A DNA stretch of 64,000 bases from Siphlonurus alternatus (GCA_949825025.1 OX463781.1:29273192-29337191), one strand, 5' to 3'; shown: positions 23,449-33,424, counted from the first letter of the stretch. Translations and numbers: made by a program. Notes: a model not told the origin generated them from the sequence alone.

Positions 23449-25997
23449 AACTAAATTTAACTATTATTTGCCATAATTTGTTTCTTTTGTGCATGCCATA
23501 TAGTTCAGTGGTGCATGCATAACAGTAAAGGATACTACCAGTTATCTGAATAATCCATTAAGTGCCTGCTGCCTGCGTGTACAGTTTATTGGCACATTAT
23601 GGAATTTTCTCCCCTTTCTAATTTTTAATGACGATAAAATTTTAAAATCAACAATGCCAGAGAAGTATAAAGAAAAAAAATCCAACATTTAATTTTGGTG
23701 AAACTTAAATTTTTCACTCTGTATGGCACTGCGCAATTTTCATGACCTTGCAAATAAAAGCAAATTATTTTCATGCAGATGAATAAATTATAATTGAATT
23801 ATTTAGCTCGGAGACATTTTCAGTTATATTTAAAGTTGATATGCTTTTACGACTTGAATTTTGATATTTTAACCACAAAAATATTATATTAATACCGTAT
23901 TCTCAATACCATAATACTATTGGTCCAAAGGTTTTTAAATTTGTGGAATAAGTGGCCTTCGCTTAGTCAATCTCATGCAGCTAGATAAAACATTTGCATG
24001 CTCATTGCAGCTATATAAGACATTCTATTTGTGTAAATACTCCCGTTGACTTGGATTTTGTGCCAAAATAATTTTTAAGGGTTGTTCCAGCCATTGGCTT
24101 TGAAATGGTTTCAGAGTAATGCTTTTTATGTTGTCCTAATGTCATAAATTTTATATTGATTTTAGTCAATGCAATTTGCATGGTAAAGCAATAAAATCGA
24201 AGTAAGGAAAAGAAAATGAAAAGGTACATATTATATACAATTTTCTGACCCTAGCTTATTGTATCTACCATAATCTACCACTTGTGAATATTTTATTATT
24301 CACCATCTTAATTTTATCTTTTTACTTACAAATTTTATCTAACATACCTTTACAAAAGTCTCATACTATATATTATAAAATATATTATGCTTAAGAAAAA
24401 TAGCTGAACTAGAATGCCTTTGATCGCTTTACTTTATGAAACTTTTCAGTATAACATTCTTGCAATAACCATGCTGTATTACAAAAGCTGTTGAAAAGAC
24501 TTTTCATTCCTGTAAATGCATTTCATTTTTTTTTTTTTTTTTTCAATTTAAATAGGCATAATTTTAAATTATCCGTCAATATAAGAAAGGATTATTTATG
24601 TTTCAGAAACATTATGCAAATTATATAATACCACAACTGTATTATCATAGTATTATATCTTCATTTTCAAAATAAATTTCATTTATTCTAGTTAACCAAG
24701 TAGACAAATATATATAACAACTGTTTCTAGTGTTAATTTGAATATACCTTTACGTTTATTTTAACTGTGTTCGTTGTACTTTAAAAATTATAAGTTTATG
24801 GAATTATGAATTTTTTTTTTTTATTTCAATGATGATAATGTTTTCTAATTAAATACTCGTAAATAACAAATTCAATATAATATTATATATATGATACGTG
24901 CTCAGTCTTACAGGTTTTGTTAATATTTTGGCTGATATTTTTTATACACACAATAAATTCAAATTAAGTTAAAGTCTATATCACTGCAGTACCCAATATA
25001 CACTGTATACAACTGGTTCCAGAAAATATATATTATATATATATATAAATATATATATATATAGATAATATATAAAATATTAAAAATAACAATTTGAAAT
25101 GGCTTTTTTTTACATGAAAAACATTGTAACAATATAATATCAAAAGACATATTGTTCAATTTTATTGAATTTCTTGTTTTATTGAAAAATAATAAATTTC
25201 CTGCTCCGTAACTGAATTGTTTTTTTATTTTTTTATTTGTGTGATGATTGTGTGATTTACCTATATATTATAAAACATATAGTTTCTGATAAAGAAAAAA
25301 GTTTAACCTAGATCTATGCACTTCTTCAAACATGATTAACAAATTGTGTCAGCGTGCAAGAAATCAAATTAATTTTATATTATCACCGAAACAATATGGC
25401 TTCTACATTCCTGTTTTACATATGAGTTGCAAAACATTGAATACCAAGAAGACGTGTACAACTTAATTCAAATCAAAGTGTGTTGAAATTTAATTGAGTG
25501 CCATGAGAGACATGAGCTTCAAGGTTCTTTATAATTTAAATTGTGTACACCATGAAATTTACTCCTGTTAGGGAGCGTATACTGTCTATGGAGGCATGTT
25601 GAACCAAAACTCTTTGATATGGGTACTCTTACATCTCTCAAAATTACAAATATATATTTCTCTCTATTAAAGCTGCAGCTCTAGCAAGTGAGGCAGGAGT
25701 TCATGATATCTCGAGGTGGTACATATACAAGCGACAAGCGATCGTATAATATTAAATTTATATTACATTTCCTCTAGAAAAGCTGGAATTTAATTTTTTA
25801 TCCCTCCTATTTTGTATTTTATTTACTTAAATTTCTCTATAACGTCACTTGCAGCTACATCCTAGGGGTAAATGAAATTAATTTGAGTTTTTACCTGACT
25901 TTCCACTGCCGAGTGCTCCTACGAGAGCCACGTTGACCTGAGAAGGTACGCCCACCGCACTACCAGCCAGCAGGCCCCTTGCTGTCGCCGTGCTCAT
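3243..25997 (-). CDS. RASL12: RASL12-like Ras-family small GTPase, 5 exons, C-terminus missing
   Basis: Five exons join in phase (25895-25997, 20641-20697, 17035-17108, 8088-8284, 3243-3424; all GT-AG) to give 204 codons plus one base. The start ATG is the first after an in-frame TAG 18 bases upstream. Seen: P-loop GALGSGKS at residues 27-34, switch I YDPDMEDTY at 49-57, VMDTCD at 72-77 in place of DTAGQ, AFLVVYS at 92-98, SKAD at 136-139 in place of NKxD, and EVSAA at 164-168. From family knowledge, ALTVK, EDTY, VMDT, the W-A-AFLVVYS block, RQV and FFEVSA fit RASL12 better than RERG or RASL11. These proteins are thought to act as atypical Ras-like switches, probably without C-terminal prenylation. 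Odd points: Leu29 replaces Ras Gly12, Asp52 replaces Thr35, and the Gly60/Gln61 pair is absent. Human RASL12 is about 266 aa, so some tens of residues are missing; the last exon is left of the window or unrecognised in 1-3242. RERG-like naming is the alternative. Confidence 0.85.
4163..4485. mobile_element. Foldback element, 323 bp
   Basis: Ends are TTTTAAAAGGTAT and its reverse complement ATACCTTTTAAAA. Inner pairs include TTTATAATCAAC with GATTATAAA, and GCGAAGTTGCAGCTG with CAGCTGTAACTTCGC. Near the centre is the palindrome TGACGTCA (4311-4318). No coding capacity. Confidence 0.8.
5926..6170 (+). mobile_element. Poly-A-tailed retroposon (SINE or LINE 3' end), copy 1
   Basis: Body with GTGTGGTTCC, GGTTCCCTCAGTCTCACCTC, CCTTATCCCTACTCATTA and AGGGGTGTATC, then an A run at 6145-6170. 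The same blocks in the same order occur at 16085-16321, also with an A-rich tail. No coding capacity. Confidence 0.8.
6206..6266. repeat. (TA)n microsatellite
   Basis: About 30 uninterrupted TA units just downstream of the retroposon tail. Confidence 0.97.
8088..8284 (-). CDS. RASL12: RASL12-like coding exon 4
   Basis: 197 nt, much richer in GC than its introns, between acceptor CTGACAG and donor GTAAGT. It encodes YVHWADAFLVVYS and LLLLGSKADLETH. SKAD stands in for the guanine-specifying NKxD. Confidence 0.9.
9002..9145 (+). CDS. Exon-like open stretch with stop codon, unassigned
   Basis: Preceded by a good acceptor (GCTCGTTCCTCACAG). The frame reads VYKGLLFRDVAAPTIDD, then SSVNFNDEIDSVALEEQ, then IDFYANYIT and a TGA, about 45 codons with balanced acidic and hydrophobic composition unlike the surrounding AT-rich DNA. 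It looks like a terminal coding exon or a retrocopy fragment on the strand opposite the host gene. I found no upstream partner exon, and there is no start codon at its head. I do not recognise the protein. Confidence 0.3.
   Translation, partial: VNVYKGLLFRDVAAPTIDDTRSSVNFNDEIDSVALEEQIDFYANYIT
10710..11049. mobile_element. Foldback element, 340 bp, with two TGACGTCA sites
   Basis: Ends are AATAATGGACAACCTT and its complement AAGGTTGTCCATTATT. Inner pairs include TTTTTTATTGCA with TGCAATAAAAAA, GATAGAGGA with TCCTCTATC, and CCTAACACCC with GGGTGTTAG. The palindrome TGACGTCA occurs near 10854 and near 10914, one on each arm. A worn copy lies near 36985-37320. Confidence 0.85.
11239..11276. mobile_element. 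Micro-element of 38 bp with 6-bp target duplication
   Basis: Starts CCAAGGATTTTGTAT and ends ATACAAGAATCCTTGG, a near-perfect hairpin. It is flanked by TGGTAT at 11233-11238 and 11277-11282. A second member with the same start lies at 57267-57325 with a different flanking 6-mer. Confidence 0.75.
12921..13062. mobile_element. TTAA-flanked foldback MITE, 142 bp
   Basis: Left end GCCGGTATTACACGATACAA, right end TTGTATGGTGTAATAAAGGC, with TTAA at 12917-12920 and 13063-13066. Inner arms pair CTTACAAGAAAACTT with TTTTCTTGCAAG. TTAA sites fit piggyBac-like (or Kolobok-like) mobilisation. A copy missing its right end lies at 36367-36506. Confidence 0.75.
14469..15141. mobile_element. Foldback element, about 673 bp, copy 1
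   Basis: Left arm begins AGACGACTTACAAAACCCC; right arm ends GGGGTTTTGCAAGTGGTCT. Arms of about 280 bp are close reverse complements, including TTGGACCTTATGGGAAATTC with GAATTTCCCATAAGGTCCAA. The centre pairs TTGATTTTAACTGTTGC with AATAATCAACAA. Exact ends are uncertain by about 2 bp; flanking TA would fit Tc1/mariner. The open frames at 14515 and 14869 are the two arms read as protein. Confidence 0.85.
16085..16321 (+). mobile_element. Poly-A-tailed retroposon, copy 2
   Basis: Shares GTGTGGTTCCC, GGTTCCCTCAGTCTCACCTC, CCTTATCCCTACTCATTA and AGGGGTGTATCCTTGTA with the copy at 5926-6170. It ends in an A-rich tail with AAT units. Its family is not recognised. Confidence 0.8.
17035..17108 (-). 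CDS. RASL12: RASL12-like coding exon 3
   Basis: 74 nt between acceptor GTTTCAG and donor GTGAGT. It encodes EDTYCKRESLDG followed by the strand MDVLVMDTCDK. The G3 motif has no Gly after DT and no catalytic Gln. Confidence 0.88.
17861..18095. mobile_element. Foldback element, 235 bp (GGAGTATC family, copy 1)
   Basis: Begins AGTGGAGTATCAACCTC and ends GAGGTCGATACTCCACT. The arms contain TTATTGCAGAAATGGATAGA and its complement, and GACCGGGAACTATTTTT with AAAAATAGTTCCCGGTC. The same modules occur at 57968-58280, and the CCGGGAACTATTTTT module also at 42711-42800. Confidence 0.85.
19217..19500. mobile_element. hAT-like MITE of the CAGGCGCGGATCCAG family, with nested insertion
   Basis: Left end CAGGTGCGGATCCAGG, right end TTCTGGATCCGCGCCTG, with long C runs inside. 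I see no matching 8-bp flanks. A second palindrome sits within it at 19266-19390. Confidence 0.75.
19266..19390. mobile_element. Foldback nested in the 19217 element
   Basis: Left GGGTGCGATTCACGAAGAG, right CTCTTTCGTGAATCGCCCCC, with inner pairs TTAATCCAG/CTGGATAA and CACTAACC/GGTTAGTG. It splits the host MITE's usual CTGAAATTTCAGATTTAAC and ...ATTTCCACCACTCCACAC segments, so it inserted later. Confidence 0.75.
20641..20697 (-). CDS. RASL12: RASL12-like coding exon 2
   Basis: 57 nt between acceptor TTTTCAG and donor GTAAGT, phase 1 to phase 1. It encodes ALTVKYMTGRFIGDYDPDM, which is alpha-1 and switch I. Codon 52 (GAC, Asp) lies where Ras has Thr35. Confidence 0.88.
20698..25894. other. RASL12-like intron 1
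   Basis: 5.2 kb of AT-rich sequence. The (AG)n tract at 23358-23444 and short homopolymers are the only clear features. I see no coding or mobile element signal otherwise. Confidence 0.7.
23358..23444. repeat. (AG)n microsatellite
   Basis: About 43 AG units with one GAAAGA interruption near the left end. Confidence 0.97.
25895..25997 (-). CDS. RASL12: RASL12-like coding exon 1
   Basis: 103 nt coding for residues 1-34 plus one base. It starts MSTATARG and ends with the P-loop GALGSGKS. The donor reads TCAG/GTAAAA. An ATG 8 bases upstream is out of frame and stops after three codons. In the main frame a TAG lies 18 bases upstream. Confidence 0.88.
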
Positions 25998-26670
25998 CTC
26001 GTCATCTCTGCTCTACATTGACGAGGCTACTGGTGCTTGGCGGGGAGCTTGGCCCCGTGCCCTGGCACCTCCCTGCGGCCTTGTCTGGAGTCCTAGCTCT
26101 GTACAAACATACAAGTTCGCCGTTACAGATTCCATATTTATGTGTGTAGCAAAATAATGTAGCAACTTGTAAACTAGGTATAAAATTATTACAGTTTATG
26201 ATTATTAAATAAATACAAGTAATTTTTATTCTTCTTTTAAAAAATCTCAATTTAAATGTTTATTTAAAGGAACATATACTCACTGCAGTTGAAAGTAATG
26301 TAAAATAAATATTACCTGAAAAAGTCTTTTTAGAGTTTACTGTTTCAATATATTTAATGTTAAAGTGTTTTTGTCTAATGTTTTCTTACATTTGATGTCA
26401 TGCAGGTATATTCTAAACATAAAATTATAATGTTTCTCTCCAATATGTATAAATGGATGGTAAAAATAAAATATATTACACATTAAAGTAATCAACTGTA
26501 AAAATATATATTTATAGTTTATTTGTACAGATGTGGTTAAACTACTACATTAAATTTTCTAGGTAAGGAGTGACGATAAAAAACAAAGTACCCATTCCAA
26601 AGAAAATTATAATTTTTTATTTATTTTTATCTTATTTTTGTGAAATGGGATGTTTTTTGTTTGATATTTA

Positions 26671-26883
26671 TTGCTTGAAAGACTTTTGGCATTACATGGC
26701 GTGGATGTAACGAGGAAAAAAGTTCTACGCGATCTGATTGTGAGTTCAATGAAGAGAAATGACGAGCAGTATATACAGACTGCTGCTTTGTTGGCTGCCG
26801 GAAATTCAATAAAAATAAAAACAATATCAGTACTTTTACATGAGTTGTTTGATCCGTATTATAGACGAACACGTCGTATTTAA
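26671..26883 (+). CDS. Unassigned 70-codon ORF, coding-like middle part
   Basis: Reads LLALHGVDVTRKKVL, then DLIVSSMKRNDEQYIQTA, ALLAAGNS and a basic tail YYRRTRRI. The middle has a helix-like pattern and more GC than its flanks. I recognise no family. Repeated GATCCGTATT/AATACGGATC words nearby (26848, 26918, 27183, 27252) suggest it lies within a mobile element. It may be a transposase fragment or chance. Confidence 0.2.
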   Translation: MLERLLALHGVDVTRKKVLRDLIVSSMKRNDEQYIQTAALLAAGNSIKIKTISVLLHELFDPYYRRTRRI

Positions 26884-26979
26884 CGTATTCGTATTAAAGA
26901 CTCATGTGAACAGGTATGTTTGATCCGTATTCATCCAGTGCGCTGTAATTATTCACGATGCTTGTTTCAAGCCATGCGC

Positions 26980-27163
26980 CAGACACGGATCCATAAAAAA
27001 TTTCGGGGGGAAGGGAGGGGGGGGTAGGGTGTTGCCTCCATAAGGCCAATGTTAAAAAAATTTGGAGTGCATAAGGGGAAAATGCCTATATTGCCCAAGT
27101 TAAATCCAACATTTCAGAGGGGCTGCGGCCCCCCAGCCTCTCACCCCCAAGGATCCTCGCTTG
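26980..27163. mobile_element. Worn MITE related to the CAGGCGCGGATCC family
   Basis: Begins CAGACACGGATCCAT, ends GGATCCTCGCTTG, with G and C runs and the internal words AATGCCTATATTGCCC and TTAAATCCAACATTTCAGA that recur at 19217, 59407 and 62086. The ends do not match each other well. Confidence 0.55.
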
Positions 27164-28228
27164 TTTCAAGCGTATCCAACGTTCAATACGGATCGAAAAT
27201 TCTCAAGTTAACAGTTGATGAAAACGGTTTTGTTGAAAACGCATCCATTGAATACGGATCCAAGAACATCATGTAAACGTATGTTATGCGCAGAATATTA
27301 TTAGAAATACCACGTATCAACATTTTGATGTAACACATACTGACAGAAACATGTAAACTATTTCAATTTTAACAATAATTTATTATGATATGATTATACA
27401 TTTTAATCAAATAGTAAAGTTTATTTTGCTTTTAACAATTAATTTAACATAATAATGCAAAGTTTAATTATCCTGCAAGTTGTTAAAATATTGATACTAT
27501 ATTAATTATTAATTATATTAATGATACATCATCTATTAGAGCTTACATTTATATTCTACTCTGTAATTAGATATTGAAACAAGATAATAAATATTAATTT
27601 ATTGAAAATTTATATGAGAACATAATATGTACTTTTTATCATTTTATTAATAAAAGTATAGGCATGAACATAAAATTAAGTAATTTTGTTATGTTTTTTT
27701 CTTTTTTATAACTTGCAACAAAAATTAAAAATATTGTATGTTATGTTATTTTTCATGCAGCATTGAGATGTAAATCGGCAAGAAAAAAGAAAGTCGAAAA
27801 AAAAAGTCTAAAAATTTAAAAATATCTGTGTTCTATACTGCCGAGTTTGCACTGAAAAATAAAAACTATACATTTATTTTAATTTTTACTGTCCTTGATT
27901 TAATAAAAAGTAAAAGGAGTTTTAAAATAAGAAAGTCTATTATAACATATTATGTTCTTGTCAATATATTAATTCTGGTCTACTAACGTTGCGGTTAACT
28001 TGCAAGGTCACCATAAACTTCCCTGCACGTTTTGTTTAGTGACTTAGAAATTATGTATTGTACTAAAAACAATACTTTTGTAATTTAATATCTCCCCTTA
28101 GAATTGGCATGAATGAATGGAAGGAAGTTAAGAGCAAGAGAAGCGATGAGGTCGAGGGCTGGAGAATGAATGTCGTCGCAAATTTCACTTCGAGGGTATA
28201 GTAGGAAGTGAATGTGTGCCAAGGCAGT

Positions 28229-28231
<3 letters not shown>

Positions 28232-28310
<79 letters not shown>
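28232..28310. repeat. (AG)n microsatellite
   Basis: About 39 uninterrupted AG units. Confidence 0.98.
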
Positions 28311-28314
<4 letters not shown>

Positions 28315-29144
28315 TAACTCAATCTTCCTCTCTCTTTTTTAGTTGACGTACTAGATGTAACACTTGTTAGTTGCATGCAGCTAGAAAAATTTTACACGGA
28401 AAAGCTGCTTGTCTGAAAAATCGTTACATTTTATACTTCTTAACGATGTGAAACTGTCATCGGAAACTTATAAGTTATTTTATAGTTTGTTTCACACTTA
28501 GGGAGTTGTTATTTGTAGAAATAACATTACACTAACAACGATGAAGTATTTATAATAAATTCACAAAAGTGTAATATACAACGTACACTTCATCAAAATG
28601 TAAAATAACTTTTTAGTAATCTCTACTCCATAAATTACATGAATATATTACATTTTAAACATTTAAACTAAATATGGAAAGTTTTATTTAAAATGATATA
28701 GACAAATGAAGCACAATTTTAAAATTTTAAAAAATAATTTGTATGGAATTTATTTTAAGAAAAATGTTATAATATTTTTTAAATGTTTTTATGAATTTTA
28801 AAAATTATAACATTTATAAATTCAATGTATATAATATTAAGATATAAAGGTTAATAATAAACATTGAGTTTATTTTGAAATACTAAGCATAAACTACATA
28901 CAAACAACATTTATGAAAAAAAAATGGTCTAAAAATAGGAGTTTAATGTTCATTGAGATTTTGCCAAGCAAAACAAAGTACTTTCCGTGTAGCTATATAA
29001 CTCTTTGCAGAAGCAGGTGTATAATATGAATTATTATGCTCTACATTTACTGCAGCTAGAATGCTCCAGTTCTGCTTGATTATAGCAGAATATCGTGCAT
29101 TCTTGGCTAGGAGCTCAACCCAGCCGTGCCATCATCTCTATATC

Positions 29145-30260
29145 CAGGGGCGTGCGGTCCATAAAAGCAATGCAAGCAATGCTTGCCCTAAAATTTACCG
29201 AGAAAGAAGAAGAAAATAAATTTCGTGACAAGCATTTTTTTCTCTCTTAACAATTTTAAATTTGCCAGCATTTTGCCGCATTTAAATCGGAGATTTATTT
29301 TTTTTGTCTTGCAATAGCAGCGCCTCTACTGGTATAAGCAATCACTTTGGTTGCTTGTAAATAAACCCACCCAACGTAAAGCTTCATAAGGAAATGTATG
29401 GGGAGGGGGTGGTAAATGCTGAAGCTTGTGGAATGTACAAGCACTGCTTGTACAATGGCGGCTCTGGGGAATCGGAACGCCCAACTGGTTAAATAGTGTA
29501 TCAATAGATGGCGCATAAATGATAAAAATCAGGGACAAAATTTAAGGGTCCACGCGCGAGTGACTCATCAAAGTTTAGTTTTTAGTTTCCGGGAAACTAA
29601 TAATAAGCAATACAGTGCGTGATTTTTGTGGCTCTTTATAAGTGTTTTTTCGTGCTTTTCTCCAATATTTTATTTAATTAATGGACTATAAAAACGCACT
29701 AATTTGCCATGCATAAAAAAATTCTTCATCTCAGTGTTTTGTACAATTTAATTCTTATAATTTAATTGCTTTAGCGTGATGATTACGTTTTTATTTTTTT
29801 TGTTATAAAAATGGCAGAATTACTTCAAGAAGAAAATATTATTCCTAATCTTTTACAAAAAAAATTTTGGCGCTAGAAACACAACTGAAAAAACGTAAAT
29901 CGTTTGTGCAGGCCGCCCTATTCCCGAATGAAAAGGTACACCGTTAAGGTATTTAAATGCATATACAGCTAAAAAAAAGATAATTATGCATAGCTGTATG
30001 CACCATGATCAATGATCATGATCGAAAGTGAATAAAAAAAATTAAAAATTTACGGCAATTAGCTAATTAAGGAAACAATTTTATTGAGAGCGTTTGTATG
30101 ATTATAATTTATGTATATCTCCTGTAATGAAAATTCGAGTGCCACGCCCCCTTTTTCAAAAAAATCGCGCCTCCGGCGGGGTATTAGCCCCTCGGGGCCC
30201 CCTCCGCTGTGTCATTACTTCATTTGCTTGACTAGTCTAAAATGTCACCGCACGCCACTG
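29145..30260. mobile_element. hAT-like element, 1116 bp, perfect 8-bp target duplication
   Basis: Left end CAGGGGCGTGCGGTCC, right end GTCACCGCACGCCACTG, flanked by TCTATATC at 29137-29144 and 30261-30268. CA...TG ends and 8-bp duplication indicate hAT. Inside, a short frame from 29812 reads MAELLQEENIIPNLL and stops after 22 codons, perhaps the start of a deleted transposase. GC-rich blocks near the right end (GCGCCTCCGGCGGGG) resemble its ends. It is probably an internally deleted derivative. Confidence 0.85.
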
Positions 30261-30921
30261 TCTATATCTATATCTCATTTAGAACCACGTTATAACCACT
30301 CCAGATTATAATTATCATTACAGCACCAATTAATTGTTGCATTATAATTGTCATTATATTAATTATTATTATAGCAGCTTCCCAGCTTCTAGTGTATTGT
30401 ATAAGATGATTGTTAAAAATAAGTTACTGCTGTGTGGGAATTTTTGGTATTGATTTTTCATTATTATTATTATTCATTGATATATTCATGTATATAGCTA
30501 TAAATGTACAGTTTAAAAAATACATAGTTTGTAGGGTACGTACAGTATACACCTTTGCACACCATGAACTTTATCCTTGTTCTGTTTGTACAGACGTTAA
30601 CAGAACTTGATCGATGGTGGTCTTGAACTGGGCTGCTTTTCTTACGTGCCCCAAAATTAATACACATGTTTGAAGGAGAAAATCAATCTGTTTTTAATTG
30701 AAAAGGGATTGCTTCTTATTTACACTCATTAGTTAATAATGTTAATATAGTTTTAAAAATCAATTAAAGAATATGTTCTTATTGATAAGGATTTTTACTC
30801 AAATAACTTAAAAATTATACATATACTACATTTAATTAATTAAATTAATAAAATGCAAGTATAATATTTTAGTTAATTCATAATCATAATTTAAAATTCA
30901 AGTTTGTTCTATTACACATTT

Positions 30922-30922
30922 A

Positions 30923-31005
<83 letters not shown>

Positions 31006-31020
31006 CTTTTTTTTTTTTTT
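30922..31020. repeat. (TTA)n and T-rich tract, reversed retroposon tail
   Basis: (TTATTA)n followed by a T run with one C. On the minus strand this is an A-rich then AAT-repeat 3' tail belonging to the element at 31021-32060. Confidence 0.85.
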
Positions 31021-32060
31021 GTGAGACACTACTAGATTGCTCTGGTCATAGGACAGACCCAGCTGTGCCTCGTTTTTTCCCCAACAATGCCCCTTTGGAG
31101 TGCCAGACTTTCGGCCACGGTGTTACCCAGCCTCCACGGAATCACACCCGTAGGACCCGGGTCTATTACCCCGAGCATGACGTACGAATAGTGTCACCGC
31201 AGTGACCATCAGCCCCACCGCGACCGAGCTTTGCACCCTCTCCCCCGACCCACAATCCCCGTCCGCGAGCGCCGTTCACTGTTGTGTTCGGATATTAGCT
31301 TTGCTTCACCCACCCGTTTGGAGAGCCTCACCTTCAGACCGCTGCCTCACCGAAAATATCCATGAGGAGCGTTCGTCATACAAGTGTCAGACCTAGGGGA
31401 CTACTTCCTGACTGCACGGGCCACTACGATATATTGGCACCACATCTCCCTGAGCCGGCCGGCTGGTCACCATACACGAAACATAGTTCCCCCCACACAG
31501 TGAATACACCACATAGCCCTCGCGCCCACCCCCCACCCACAAAAAACCCATCCTACGCTGACACGGCTGCTCCTGACTTGCGTCAAGTAAGCCACCGTTC
31601 CGTCAGCCTGCAACTCCCACTCTGCAGGTTTCTGGTGCACCAATAACCATCGACCCACAGAGTGGAGCACCCACCTCCACCAAAACCACCCTGATGGTAA
31701 GGTGGCCGATCCCGCGGACCTCCCCGCCACTAGGTGCAGCCGGCAAACTGATCACGCCGGCCATCCGGGGACTCCTTCACGCAACCTCCGACAATTGCGC
31801 TAGGGACCGTTGCATTTATCCTCCCATAGTCTGCTGTTAAACTATAAGAGTCCCCAGCATTGCCGAGATTTTGCTGCCTAGTTACTCTGAGCTCCGCGGC
31901 AGCAAGGAGAGCTCAGGCTCCATAACCGGTTAGTGGCTATGGACTGAGGGCTGTAATTAAACAACCCCCAGGTGGAGCCCCAAGGGCGCGGTCCCACGCG
32001 TCGCGAACTGAACTTTCCCCACACAATGTTTAGCATGAGTCAAGAACAGTTGGGTGCCCT
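31021..32060 (-). mobile_element. GC-rich retrotransposon fragment with AAT tail, minus strand
   Basis: One kb of sequence far richer in GC than its surroundings, bounded by AAT/T tracts. On the minus strand it ends ...AGTAGTGTCTCAC then the A-rich tail. Frames on both strands are short and overlap, as in an untranslated LINE 3' part or a SINE. Family not recognised. Confidence 0.6.
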
Positions 32061-32538
32061 AAATTATTATTATTATTATTATTTTTTTTTTTTTGTTTTT
32101 AACTCCCAATCAAGTTGGGGTGGTTTAGCGCCAGCACCGGGCCCAATTGGGCCAAGGTGAAGGCGCCCGCTGATCCTGTTGGTGATGTTACGATCCAGCG
32201 TCTCCTACTCAGCTGCGGGCAATGAGGGCTTCCCGGGTACACCCGCAAATAGCCCATCACACAGCCTTTCGGGTAGGTCCTCTCCTAGGCGCGGTGGGAC
32301 ACATTTCCGCGAGCACTCGGGGTGCTGGATGCCTTTAACCAGGGCACTTAGAGGTGGGGATGCATCTTGGGCTTCCCAAACCAATGCCCTGGCCGCCCTG
32401 TGGTACAAGAACCACAGGCTACGGGCCAGAGGTCACACTCGCAAGGCAACCTCCAACCCGCATGTCCTTCCTGGGCGCGGGGGGACGCGTACCGCGAGCC
32501 AGGACAAGAGCCTACGCTCAAGCCATGGCCGGATGCCC

Positions 32539-32539
<1 letters not shown>
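32061..32539 (-). mobile_element. Second AAT-tailed retrotransposon fragment, minus strand
   Basis: Tail (ATT)n plus T run at 32061-32098, then GC-rich sequence starting on the plus strand TTTAACTCCCAATCAAGTTG. The order tail-body repeats that of the neighbours on both sides, so three minus-strand retroposon pieces sit in tandem. The 272-codon plus-strand frame across this block spans two elements and a (TAT)n tail and is not a gene. Confidence 0.6.
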
Positions 32540-32572
<33 letters not shown>

Positions 32573-32985
32573 GTCTTTTTCTTGCTTTCTTCTTCATAAG
32601 CACTAACACCGGGCTCAATCAAGCCAAGGTGCAAGCGCCCGTACCAAACATTGAGAGGGGATTGCGGGTACACATGCGGGGGTGCTACAAGCTCAAAACC
32701 TTGCGCACAATGTTAGCCGTGCCAAGAATAGCAGCCTTCTGCATGACACGCATGTGGTATTCTTTGAGAGCCAACTTCTCTCTGGCAAATGACCAGTCTT
32801 TGGTCACAAGACCGTTACTAGAGATCACAACTGGAACCACATCAACACTACGGAGCTGGTACATGTCTTTGAGCTCGACAGCAAGTGGCTGGTACTTGCG
32901 CTTTTTCTCCGCAACTGTGGTCACAAGATTCTCGTCCAGCGGGACAGCAATGTCGACAATCACGACAATGTCGACAATTATAAAT
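32540..32985 (-). mobile_element. LINE 3' fragment encoding a post-RT domain, minus strand
   Basis: (ATT)n tail at 32540-32572, then a minus-strand coding remnant (32685-32963). The left side repeats the CACCGGGCTCAATCAAGCC word that resembles CACCGGGCCCAATTGGGCC of the neighbour, so the tails may be related. It is cut at about 32985, where AT-only sequence starts. The word ACAATGTCGACAAT is duplicated there. Confidence 0.75.
32685..32963 (-). pseudogene. LINE ORF2 C-terminal remnant
   Basis: Minus-strand frame reading IVDIAVPLDENLV, EKKRKYQPLAVELKDMY, VVPVVISSNGLVTKD and AAILGTANIVRKVLSL. The order (I/V)DIAVPxDxN, EKxxKYQPLAxE, VVPVVI, ILGTxxIVRK is typical of the region after reverse transcriptase in many invertebrate non-LTR retrotransposons. 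Only this last part remains; RT and endonuclease are absent. The frame extends to the cut at about 32985. Confidence 0.75.
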
Positions 32986-33236
32986 TATAATTTATAATTA
33001 TAAATTATAATTATAATTAATTATAATTTAATAATTATCAATTATTAATAATAATTAATTATTATTAATTAATAATTAATATTAATTAATTAATAAATTA
33101 ATTAATATATTAATTTATATTAATAAATATAATTTATTTAATTATAAATTAATTATAATTTATAATTATTAATAATAATTATTATTATTAATAATAATAA
33201 TAATTATTAATTAATTATTATTAATTAATAATAATA

Positions 33237-33287
<51 letters not shown>

Positions 33288-33290
33288 TAA
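32986..33290. repeat. A/T-only tract of ATTA-type units ending in (ATT)n
   Basis: About 300 bp containing only A and T, mostly AATT, TAATTA and ATT words, closing with a clean (TAT)n run (33237-33285). Confidence 0.95.
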
Positions 33291-33424
33291 AATGTGTGTT
33301 ATTTTGTTTACTTTAAATCCTTTGTATAACCATTGCAGTGTTCGAATAAAAATAAAATTTTATGTTGTTCTCGCTTTCTCTAGTTATCAGATATCTTATA
33401 AAATTTTGTTACGCCCCCTTCCGC

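Larger units (their letters stand above)
25998..29144. other. Intergenic, 5' side of the RASL12-like gene
   Basis: Contains the presumed promoter and 5' UTR of the RASL12-like gene; no obvious TATA or initiator choice can be made. It also holds an unassigned ORF (26671-26883), a worn repeat (26980-27163) and an (AG)n tract (28232-28310). The rest is AT-rich with nothing recognised. Confidence 0.6.

Noticed and set aside
32179..32997. 272-codon plus-strand ORF
   Set aside because: It runs across two retrotransposon pieces and a (TAT)n tail that translates as Leu repeats; it opposes the recognised minus-strand LINE domain.
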